DNA of 5,125 bases from Algoriphagus sp. (GTDB lineage: Bacteria > Bacteroidota > Bacteroidia > Cytophagales > Cyclobacteriaceae). Positions within the stretch are counted from its first letter, which is position 1. Each line of letters opens with the position of its first letter. Below are positions 1-5,125 of the stretch, in pieces. The position numbers and the translations under genes were made by a program. Where the stretch lies: NCBI GenBank assembly GCA_023255285.1, contig JALRIY010000164.1, positions 1 through 5,125 on the forward strand, in the 5' to 3' direction. The notes under the pieces are model-generated. The model made no database searches, had not been told where the DNA came from, and was given only the letters and a program-made list of their open reading frames with translations.

Positions 1-1609
1 GAATTCCCAATACCCCAATAGAGGTCTGCTGAAAACGATCTTGCTGAAAAGACTGCAAAGCAGTAAGATTCAAGTTGTGTACAGAATTGAAGGTTTTGGA
101 ATACGTCAAGATGTTTTCCAAAGTATAATTGAATTGGAATCGATCATCCACACTTCCTGTAGCATCACCGCCTCTTCGTGAATTGGTTTGTGAACCGGTA
201 AATCGTCCATTTCTTCGAACCGTATAGTCAGGTCCAAAATTTACACGGTAGGTAAGGTTTTTCGTAATATTCCAATTTAAATAAATACTATTGAAAATCC
301 TGGTTCTAGAAGTTTCATCTACTTGCGCACCCGGCACTACTTCAGCGAAAGGGTTAGTCCGCAAACCGTCTGAGGTAGGTAAGAAAATTAAGTTTCCTTC
401 ATCATCGTAAGGCTTTCCAAGTGGATTTTCTTGCAATGCTCCACCTATTGGATTGAAATTTTCTCCATTTCTATCACTCATCGTGAAAAGGGTAGACGTT
501 CCTATACTCACCTTGTCTGTGATTTTATGGTCCAGGTTAATTCTGAACGTATAGCGGGTAAAATCTTGATTGATGATTACACCCACATCTTTAAAATAGT
601 TACCAGATACGAAGAAGGTGGTTTTGTCATTTCCGCCAGACACCCCTACCTGATGACTTTGAATATTGCCATTTTGCATTAGTCCGGCCACGTAATCAGT
701 ACTTCTACCGAGGCTGATACTTTCTAATTCTACAGGTTCAAAAAGTTTTGCATCAGCATCGGCAGTTGCTGCTCCTTCAGGGTAGGCTCCTGTTGCTCTT
801 CGAGACTCTCTCTTGTATTCTGCAAAACCAGGGCCATCAAAAACCTCAATTCTACCCAATTCAGTAGAAGCACCATAATAAGAATCTAAGGAAACAGTTG
901 TCTTGCCTGCGCCACCTCTTTTTGTGGTGATTAAAACTACCCCATTTGATCCGCGTGAACCATAAATGGCCGTTGCTGATGCATCTTTTAGCACTTCCAT
1001 GGAAGTGATGTCTTGCGGATTGATATCTTCAAGACCACCTACCGTAGGGATTCCATCGATTACATAAAGAGGTTCGTTCGATGCATTGAAAGAGCGACGT
1101 CCTCGAATACGCACTTGCGGTGCCGAACCAGGCTTCGATCCTGGTTGAACCACATCCACACCTGCAGCTCTTCCTTGAAGGGCCTGGCGTGCATCTGTGA
1201 TTGGTAGTTCTTGAATTTCTTTGTTTCCTACAGAAGAAATTGCTCCTGTAAGCTGACTTTTCTTTTGGGTACCGTAACCCACCACCACAACCTCGTCCAA
1301 ATTCGAAACGTCAGGTGTGAGGGTTAAGTCAATTTTACTCCGGCTTCCCACCGTCTCTTCTATATTATTGTATCCAATAAAAGAGAAGACTAATACACCA
1401 TTAGCTGGTGCAGCTATGGAATATTTTCCATCTAAATCTGTAGTAGTGCCTCGGGTGGTACCCTTTAATAGAATGGATACACCTGGCAAAGGCATACCTG
1501 TTTCATCTAAGATAGTACCACTTACCTGCGTGTCTTGCGCCTGTACGAAACTGGCAGTGAAGACGAGCAACAACACTACCGTGAGGTACGTGTAAAACTT
1601 TTTAAGCAT
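1..1609 (-). CDS. SusC/RagA family TonB-linked outer membrane protein, N-terminal 536 residues (partial)
   Basis: This is an outer-membrane TonB-dependent channel of the kind that imports oligosaccharides or other large nutrients with a SusD-type lipoprotein lid. I translated it from the minus strand. It starts at ATG 1609, with an in-frame TAA 12 nt upstream, and stays open to the window edge. Residues 1-24 are a Sec signal peptide (cleavage likely VQA|QD). Residues 28-97 are a carboxypeptidase-D-regulatory-like domain (VSGTILDETGMPLPGVSI, later DLDGKYSI and FIGY). Residues 104-117 carry the TonB-box region (LDEVVVVGYGTQKK). The plug domain spans about 113-232 and ends in the SusC/RagA signature (ATAIYGSRGSNGVVLITTK, 212-230). 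The beta-barrel then begins. Family members are usually about 1000 residues, so roughly half is missing, along with any SusD gene. There is no N-terminal STN domain, so it is probably not a sigma/anti-sigma signal transducer. The family call is very sure; the substrate is unknown. Confidence 0.97.
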   Translation of the reverse strand, partial: MLKKFYTYLTVVLLLVFTASFVQAQDTQVSGTILDETGMPLPGVSILLKGTTRGTTTDLDGKYSIAAPANGVLVFSFIGYNNIEETVGSRSKIDLTLTPDVSNLDEVVVVGYGTQKKSQLTGAISSVGNKEIQELPITDARQALQGRAAGVDVVQPGSKPGSAPQVRIRGRRSFNASNEPLYVIDGIPTVGGLEDINPQDITSMEVLKDASATAIYGSRGSNGVVLITTKRGGAGKTTVSLDSYYGASTELGRIEVFDGPGFAEYKRESRRATGAYPEGAATADADAKLFEPVELESISLGRSTDYVAGLMQNGNIQSHQVGVSGGNDKTTFFVSGNYFKDVGVIINQDFTRYTFRINLDHKITDKVSIGTSTLFTMSDRNGENFNPIGGALQENPLGKPYDDEGNLIFLPTSDGLRTNPFAEVVPGAQVDETSRTRIFNSIYLNWNITKNLTYRVNFGPDYTVRRNGRFTGSQTNSRRGGDATGSVDDRFQFNYTLENILTYSKTFNSVHNLNLTALQSFQQDRFQQTSIGVLGI

Positions 1610-1679
1610 AATAATTTGGGGTTAGTGTTAATTAATTGAATGAGGTATTTAAATGTACTCCTACTTATTTTACTTAGGG

Positions 1680-1712
1680 AAAAGTTATGTATAAGTGATC
1701 GCTTTGTCCAAA
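1680..1712 (-). promoter_or_regulatory. Candidate Bacteroidota-type promoter of the SusC-type gene
   Basis: On the minus strand, TTTG (1712-1709) is followed after 21 nt by TAACTTTT (1687-1680). This matches the Bacteroidota sigma-factor consensus TTTG-N17-23-TAnnTTTG at every fixed position except the last base. Transcription would begin near 1675, giving a leader of about 65 nt before ATG 1609. No Shine-Dalgarno sequence is present, as is usual in this phylum. The call is from consensus match only, and such short motifs occur by chance in AT-rich DNA. Confidence 0.45.
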
Positions 1713-1730
1713 TAATGCTTGGGTTGAATT

Positions 1731-1745
1731 ACGGAATCGATTGCG
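1731..1745. promoter_or_regulatory. LacI-family-operator-like site upstream of the SusC-type gene
   Basis: The core CGGAATCGATTGCG (1732-1745) is an imperfect inverted repeat around a central CG. Twelve of its 14 positions are symmetric. It resembles the general LacI/GalR operator pattern TGxAAxCGxTTxCA at 8 of 10 fixed positions. It lies 122 nt upstream of the SusC start and about 19 nt upstream of the candidate -33 box, a position more typical of an activator site than a blocking site. A related sequence lies upstream of the DUF1080 operon at 4741-4755, with 12 of 15 positions identical. No regulator gene is visible in the window. Confidence 0.4.
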
Positions 1746-1862
1746 ATTTGTCCCTTTATCAAGATTAACTATCGGTTTAAATTAGGCTGATTTTAAAAAA
1801 GTGGAGAAAGGTTTGGTTTAAAACAAGAGGTTCACTTAAAGTTGGATGTTATGTTTGGACAT

Positions 1863-1897
1863 AAAGAAAAAAAACCTGGAGATTTTAACTCCAGGTT
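1863..1897 (-). terminator. Intrinsic (rho-independent) terminator of the DUF1080/oxidoreductase operon
   Basis: A perfect 9-bp stem (CTCCAGGTT at 1889-1897 pairing with AACCTGGAG at 1873-1881) closes a 7-nt loop. Read on the minus strand, the descending arm runs into an uninterrupted stretch of 8 T, then C and TTT. The hairpin starts 30 nt after the stop codon of the oxidoreductase. The T tract lies on the correct side only for minus-strand transcription. It separates this operon from the SusC-type gene, which therefore needs its own promoter. Confidence 0.93.
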
Positions 1898-1927
1898 GTA
1901 TGAATGAGGTAGGGAAGATTTATTTTA

Positions 1928-3277
1928 TTAAATCTGGGGAGGAGCCCAACCCTTTTCATATTCACGACTCCACAGGGCCATGGCCTTTGGGGAATTGAGG
2001 ATGTGACCATTTGCTGGATCACAAATCAAAGATTCTCCAGTTCGACTACTGATATTGGCTAGATGACACATTAGCGTAGATACCGCGCCTTCCTCGATGG
2101 TGGAGTTTTGTTTTTCTATTCCCCGTACGGCATTAAAGAAGTTGACAATGTGTAAAGTGCTCATGTCACCCCCTCCGCCAAGGGCGGTGCCCCCTTCGTT
2201 ATTTGAGGCGCTATTGGATTTAATTTCCTTGCCGGATCGATTGTGTAGACGGTATCCGCCTCGATCCACATAGACGGTGCCTTCTGATCCATAAATGATT
2301 GTTCCTCGATCCGAACCATAGGTTTTGTAGTTGTTTCGACTTTTTCCATCCCACTGAATGACTTTCCCCTCTCCAAATTCAAAGGTGGCATCCATGGTGT
2401 CATACATGGTCCAGCCATCTTCTGGATAGTGCATTTTTCTTGCTACCACTGATACCGCAGAAGGAAAAGATACTTGAAGTGCCCATCGAGCTACATCTAA
2501 TTCATGGGTTGCATTGTTGCCCGTCTCTGCTGTTCCATAATCCCAACCATACCAATGCCAATTGTAGTCCCAAGTGTCGTGAAAATAAGGTTTTCTCGGT
2601 GCTGGGCCTTGGAAAAGATCCCAATCTAAGCCAGCTGGAGGCGCTTGCTGGATAGGATTAGGAACTGTTCCTCGGGAGTTGCTGTAAAAGGCCTTGGCAA
2701 AGTAAACTTTTCCAATGACGCCCTCGTGGATGGCTTGGATGATTTCCTTACTTTCCGGAGCGGAGCGCTGCTGGTTGCCCATTTGCACCACCTTGTTGTA
2801 TTTCTTTTGGAGTGCTACGAGTACTTCTCCCTCACGAGGATTGTGGCTACAGGGTTTCTCTACATATACGTGTTTTCCCCTTTCCAAGGCTAGCCAAGTT
2901 CCAGGTGCATGCCAGTGGTCAGGAGTGGCATTGATAAGCACATCGACCTCCTTGTCATCCAGTACCTTGAAGATGTTTTGTTCTTGTTTCGGTTGGTAGT
3001 CAATCCATTTTTCAAATTTCTTGGCGGCCTTGGGCATTTGCGATTGCATGGCATCGCAGAGGTATAGCAAATTGACATTGCTGCTTTTTAGTCCAATGGG
3101 CTCATAAAACGCGCCCAGACGCCTTCCTAATCCTGCAATAGCTACATTTAAGCGATCATTTGCCCCTAAAATACGTGCATAAGATTTAGGTGAAAAGCTT
3201 AGCGAACCTAATGCAGAAGCGCCTAGTGCTAGTGTAGTACTTTTTTTTATAAAGTTTCTTCGGGAAGATTTTGACAT
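1928..3277 (-). CDS. Tat-exported Gfo/Idh/MocA family NAD(P)-dependent oxidoreductase
   Basis: This is a nicotinamide-dependent sugar or glycoside oxidoreductase, probably acting in the periplasm. The 449 residues start with a twin-arginine signal (SSRRNFIKK, 4-12) followed by a hydrophobic alanine/leucine stretch. The Rossmann fold begins at 42-55 (LNVAIAGLGRRLG) with a glycine loop G49-L-G51-R-R-L-G55, one residue longer than plain GxGxxG. Asp75 at the end of the second strand suggests NAD(H). Family hallmarks follow: NATPDHWH (116-123), the EKP motif (140-142) whose lysine is the usual catalytic/cofactor residue, and GNNATHELDVARW (253-265), where His258 and Asp261 fit the family's active-site positions. 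The start is fixed because the preceding in-frame codons run back to the TAA of the upstream gene. It is the second gene of an operon, 18 nt after the DUF1080 gene, and is followed by a terminator. Oxidation at sugar C3 is an inference from the DUF1080 partner; the substrate is not shown by sequence. Confidence 0.93.
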   Translation of the reverse strand: MSKSSRRNFIKKSTTLALGASALGSLSFSPKSYARILGANDRLNVAIAGLGRRLGAFYEPIGLKSSNVNLLYLCDAMQSQMPKAAKKFEKWIDYQPKQEQNIFKVLDDKEVDVLINATPDHWHAPGTWLALERGKHVYVEKPCSHNPREGEVLVALQKKYNKVVQMGNQQRSAPESKEIIQAIHEGVIGKVYFAKAFYSNSRGTVPNPIQQAPPAGLDWDLFQGPAPRKPYFHDTWDYNWHWYGWDYGTAETGNNATHELDVARWALQVSFPSAVSVVARKMHYPEDGWTMYDTMDATFEFGEGKVIQWDGKSRNNYKTYGSDRGTIIYGSEGTVYVDRGGYRLHNRSGKEIKSNSASNNEGGTALGGGGDMSTLHIVNFFNAVRGIEKQNSTIEEGAVSTLMCHLANISSRTGESLICDPANGHILNSPKAMALWSREYEKGWAPPQI

Positions 3278-3295
3278 AGTGATTTTGGGTCTGTT

Positions 3296-4666
3296 TTATT
3301 TTGTTAATGACTTGATTTTGATGTTTCTGTAGCGGACCTCATCGCCATGGTCTTGGAGGAGAATACGGCCTTGTTTTGCTTCTCCAAATTGCTTCCAAAC
3401 TGCATACTTACTAATTGCAACCAGGTCGCGATAGGATTGAGATCCTCTTTGGTATTCCAAAACTTTTACGCCATTCAAGTAGTGCTCTACCTTATTGTCT
3501 GGATAGACGACCACTCTTCCTTGGTTCCATTCTCCGGGCTTACGTACAAAGCGTGGTTGCTTTTCTGCTTTAATAAGATCATACAGGGAGGAAAGGGTTC
3601 GGTTTCCATCTCTACCCATTTTGGCATCAGGATGAAGCGCATCGTCTAAAATTTGATATTCTAAGCCGATTGCGGATCCTTTATTTCCTTCGGAGAGGGT
3701 CACAAAATACTTTACACCGCTATTTGCTCCTTCTGTAATATTGAAATCAAAAGCTAAATCAAAGGCAGTAAATTCTTCTGTTGTAACAATGTCTCCAAAA
3801 TTTGTAGATTCACTACCATCTGATTTTTCAATTTTGAGAATGCCATCTGTGATGGTCCACCCTTTTTCTGGGAAGGTGTTTTTGTAAGCACCAACCCATC
3901 CTTGGTTTGTTTTTCCATCAAACAAAAGCTTCCATCCTTGTGCTTTTTCTTCAGGAGATAATTCGTTTTTAAGTGTACTTACAACAAATACGGGCGATTT
4001 GAAAGGAAGTGGTGTAAGGTTTTCAGTTTGAATTCTGACATTTTTAAAGTAAGTCTTTCTTCCCTCATCTTCTTTTTTACCGATGCTGTGCACTTGAAGG
4101 CCTATAAAACCTTTTGCATCCATATCATCCATGAAATAAGCCACTTCCTGACCATTGACCCAAGTTTTTAAGGTATTTCCAATAGCCTCAATGCGGTAGC
4201 GATTCCATTCACCTAATTTGAATGCCGACTTTGCCGCTGGATTTAAGTCTAACGGGAAAAACCATCCCCTTCGAGCTTCGTCGTAGATGCCCCCTGACCA
4301 AGCCCTAGGGCTAGGATCTGCTTCTATTTGATAGCCAAATACCAGTCCTTGTCCTTTTCTAGCATTTGGATCATATTGCCCTCGAGCCATAATCCCACTA
4401 TTTGATGAAATGTGGCTGATCATCAAATCCACTTCAAGAATAAAATCGGTGTATTCCTCCTCAGTTACCAAAAATGTGTTGCCAGTTCCAAAAACTGCCG
4501 TTCCCTCTATGATTCCGTCTTTAACTTCAAAAGTGGCTTTGCCTGCTACGGGCTTCCAGCCAGTTAAGTCCTTTCCATTAAAAAGGGATTTCCAATTTTC
4601 TGTTTGTCCAAAGGCACTAGTGGAAAATAGAACCAATAGTGCGAAACAAGTGGCTTTTAGTTTCAT
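3296..4666 (-). CDS. Secreted protein with two DUF1080 (3-keto-disaccharide hydrolase type) domains
   Basis: This is a periplasmic or exported protein of 456 residues with a Sec signal peptide (1-20, cleavage likely SAFG|Q; no lipobox). It contains two concanavalin/LamG-like DUF1080 domains. Domain 1 (about 24-214) runs from WKSLFNGKDLTGW through NSGIMARG (89-96), GYQIEADPSPRAWSGGIYDE (111-130), GEWNRYRIEA and GFIGLQVHS to YFKNVRIQ. Domain 2 (about 244-453) repeats the order: WKLLFDGKTNQGW, NSGVKYF (315-321), LEYQILDDALHPDAKMG (335-351), SLYDLI (360-365), GEWNQGRVVVYPDN, LLQDHGDEVRYRNIKI. DUF1080 members act on 3-keto sugars and glycosides (hydrolysis, or elimination/hydration); the precise reaction here is inferred. 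The start at ATG 4666 is set by an in-frame TAA 9 nt upstream. It is the first gene of the operon with the Gfo/Idh/MocA oxidoreductase, the enzyme type that would make the keto substrate. No Shine-Dalgarno; the leader is A-rich. Confidence 0.94.
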   Translation of the reverse strand: MKLKATCFALLVLFSTSAFGQTENWKSLFNGKDLTGWKPVAGKATFEVKDGIIEGTAVFGTGNTFLVTEEEYTDFILEVDLMISHISSNSGIMARGQYDPNARKGQGLVFGYQIEADPSPRAWSGGIYDEARRGWFFPLDLNPAAKSAFKLGEWNRYRIEAIGNTLKTWVNGQEVAYFMDDMDAKGFIGLQVHSIGKKEDEGRKTYFKNVRIQTENLTPLPFKSPVFVVSTLKNELSPEEKAQGWKLLFDGKTNQGWVGAYKNTFPEKGWTITDGILKIEKSDGSESTNFGDIVTTEEFTAFDLAFDFNITEGANSGVKYFVTLSEGNKGSAIGLEYQILDDALHPDAKMGRDGNRTLSSLYDLIKAEKQPRFVRKPGEWNQGRVVVYPDNKVEHYLNGVKVLEYQRGSQSYRDLVAISKYAVWKQFGEAKQGRILLQDHGDEVRYRNIKIKSLTK

Positions 4667-4740
4667 GTTGTATTTTTATTTTGAGTTTGCTAAAATTCAC
4701 GAAATCATTCGCTAGCGCCAAGACAACCTACTTTAAATTT

Positions 4741-4755
4741 ACGAAAACGATTGCA
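4741..4755. promoter_or_regulatory. LacI-family-operator-like site upstream of the DUF1080 operon
   Basis: CGAAAACGATTGCA (4742-4755) fits the general LacI/GalR operator pattern TGxAAxCGxTTxCA at 9 of 10 fixed positions. It lies 75 nt upstream of the DUF1080 start, inside the 163-nt divergent intergenic region (4667-4829). It aligns with the site upstream of the SusC-type gene (1731-1745) at 12 of 15 bases, and both are preceded by a TT-rich flank. I could not find a clear TAnnTTTG promoter for the DUF1080 operon; TAAATTTA (4734-4741) and TAGGTTGT (4730-4723) are weak candidates, so the site's place relative to the promoter is unknown. Confidence 0.4.
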
Positions 4756-4818
4756 ATTATTTGTTGCTAGTTAATTTTTACGCTTTAAAACTAATCTCAT
4801 TCACATCCTGAAGTTTCT

Positions 4819-4826
4819 TACTTTTG
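4819..4826 (+). promoter_or_regulatory. Candidate -7 box of the RNA methyltransferase gene
   Basis: TACTTTTG matches the Bacteroidota -7 consensus TAnnTTTG exactly. It ends only 3 nt before the ATG at 4830, so transcription would start at or next to the start codon, giving a leaderless or nearly leaderless message. No TTTG-type -33 box is seen at the expected distance (about 4790-4802), so the match may be accidental. Confidence 0.35.
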
Positions 4827-4829
4827 TGA

Positions 4830-5125
4830 ATGCTTGATTTTAATACCAAAGGAAAGGTTTTCATTACCTGTAAGGATCGATCGGTCAGCTACTTGGAGCA
4901 AGAGCTACGAGAACTAGGATTTTTTCCAGTAGAAATTAGCCGTACCGGCATTGAAATCCATGCTTCACTGGAAGAGTGTATGGACATCAATCTACACCTG
5001 CGAACAGCTTCCCATGTCTTGTATGAAATCAAATCTTTTTATTTGCGTAGCGCGGACGATATCTACCGGCGATTCAAGGCCATTCCTTGGGAGGAGTATT
5101 TGGATGTAGATGGGTATTTTTCGGT
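4830..5125 (+). CDS. THUMP-domain class I SAM-dependent RNA methyltransferase (RlmL/YcbY-like), N-terminal part
   Basis: This is the first 98 residues of a probable 23S rRNA guanine-N2 methyltransferase of the RlmL type, cut by the right edge. It starts at ATG 4830, immediately after an in-frame TGA (4827-4829); the next in-frame ATG is codon 51, so the start is well fixed. The visible protein has the ferredoxin-like N-terminus of this family (YLEQELRELGF, 21-31, like the LEELLKTELENLG stretch of E. coli RlmL as I remember it). A THUMP region follows: INLHLRTASHVLYEI (53-67) and DIYRRFKAIPWEEYLD (77-92), where the IPWEEYL pattern corresponds to the INWTEMF of RlmL. The SAM-binding Rossmann domain and NPPY-type motif should follow outside the window. 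It is divergent from the DUF1080 operon and is a housekeeping gene unlikely to belong to the sugar pathway. No Shine-Dalgarno is present. Confidence 0.85.
   Translation, partial: MLDFNTKGKVFITCKDRSVSYLEQELRELGFFPVEISRTGIEIHASLEECMDINLHLRTASHVLYEIKSFYLRSADDIYRRFKAIPWEEYLDVDGYFS

Larger units (their letters stand above)
1610..1927. other. Non-coding gap between the oxidoreductase gene and the SusC-type gene
   Basis: These 318 nt separate two transcription units on the same strand. They hold the terminator of the DUF1080/oxidoreductase operon (1863-1897), a LacI-operator-like site (1731-1745), a promoter-like pair of boxes (1680-1712), and an AT-rich leader of about 65 nt before the SusC start. 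I see no convincing ORF, tRNA, riboswitch or insertion-sequence end. A small 5-bp hairpin (1850-1863) next to the terminator is probably incidental. Confidence 0.8.

Noticed and set aside
1..6. Window begins exactly at an EcoRI site (GAATTC), hinting at a cloned restriction fragment
   Set aside because: Another GAATTC is present at 4030-4035 and the right end is not an EcoRI site, so a simple EcoRI clone is not supported; the match may be chance. No vector sequence is visible.
31..39. GAAAACGAT, identical to part of the operator-like site at 4743-4751
   Set aside because: It lies within the receptor coding sequence and the right half-site does not match (7 of 10 consensus positions), so it is treated as background.
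1771..1784. A further CG-centred sequence resembling a LacI operator near the site at 1731-1745
   Set aside because: Only about half of the consensus positions agree and symmetry is poor.
1850..1863. Small hairpin (5-bp stem, TTGG loop) downstream of the operon terminator
   Set aside because: Weak AT-rich stem without an independent T tract; probably incidental next to the much stronger terminator.
4410..4715. Plus-strand open frame of 101 codons overlapping the DUF1080 gene start
   Set aside because: It lies antisense to a well-supported gene and shows no recognisable domain; it is a shadow of the minus-strand codon pattern. The same holds for the open frames at 431-682, 1013-1207, 1317-1595, 2440-2655, 2645-2999 and 3347-3649 on plus, and 2161-2418 and 2890-3078 on minus.
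4710..4717. Perfect 8-bp palindrome CGCTAGCG upstream of the DUF1080 gene
   Set aside because: Too short to call as an operator or hairpin, with no second copy seen in the other intergenic region.

Overview
The window looks like chromosomal DNA from a member of the Bacteroidota (Bacteroidetes), probably a free-living Cytophagales-type bacterium. The evidence is a SusC/RagA outer-membrane transporter, which is specific to that phylum, a tandem DUF1080 protein, a Tat-exported Gfo/Idh/MocA oxidoreductase, AT-rich leaders without Shine-Dalgarno sequences, and promoter-like sequences resembling the phylum's TTTG / TAnnTTTG consensus. The genus is inferred and cannot be fixed from this sequence alone.

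Layout, left to right: (1) 1-1609, minus strand: the N-terminal 536 residues of a SusC/RagA TonB-dependent receptor, running off the left edge. (2) 1610-1927: a non-coding gap holding the receptor's likely promoter, a LacI-operator-like site, and the intrinsic terminator of the upstream operon. (3) 1928-3277, minus: a Tat-exported Gfo/Idh/MocA oxidoreductase. (4) 3296-4666, minus: a secreted protein with two different DUF1080 (3-keto-disaccharide hydrolase type) domains. Genes 3 and 4 are 18 nt apart and form one operon, transcribed DUF1080 first. (5) 4667-4829: a divergent intergenic region with a second LacI-operator-like site. (6) 4830-5125, plus: the start of a THUMP-domain RNA methyltransferase (RlmL-like), a housekeeping gene, running off the right edge.

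Taken together, genes 1, 3 and 4 read as a small glycoside-use locus. The SusC-type channel would import an oligosaccharide or glycoside. In the periplasm the oxidoreductase could oxidise a sugar hydroxyl (C3 in the characterised pathway type), and the DUF1080 protein could cleave the activated keto-glycoside. This would break glycosides without a classical glycoside hydrolase; none is visible here. The two transcription units have related operator-like sequences (12 of 15 positions identical) in their upstream regions, which suggests, but does not prove, shared control. The substrate is unknown, and the usual SusD partner would lie beyond the left edge.
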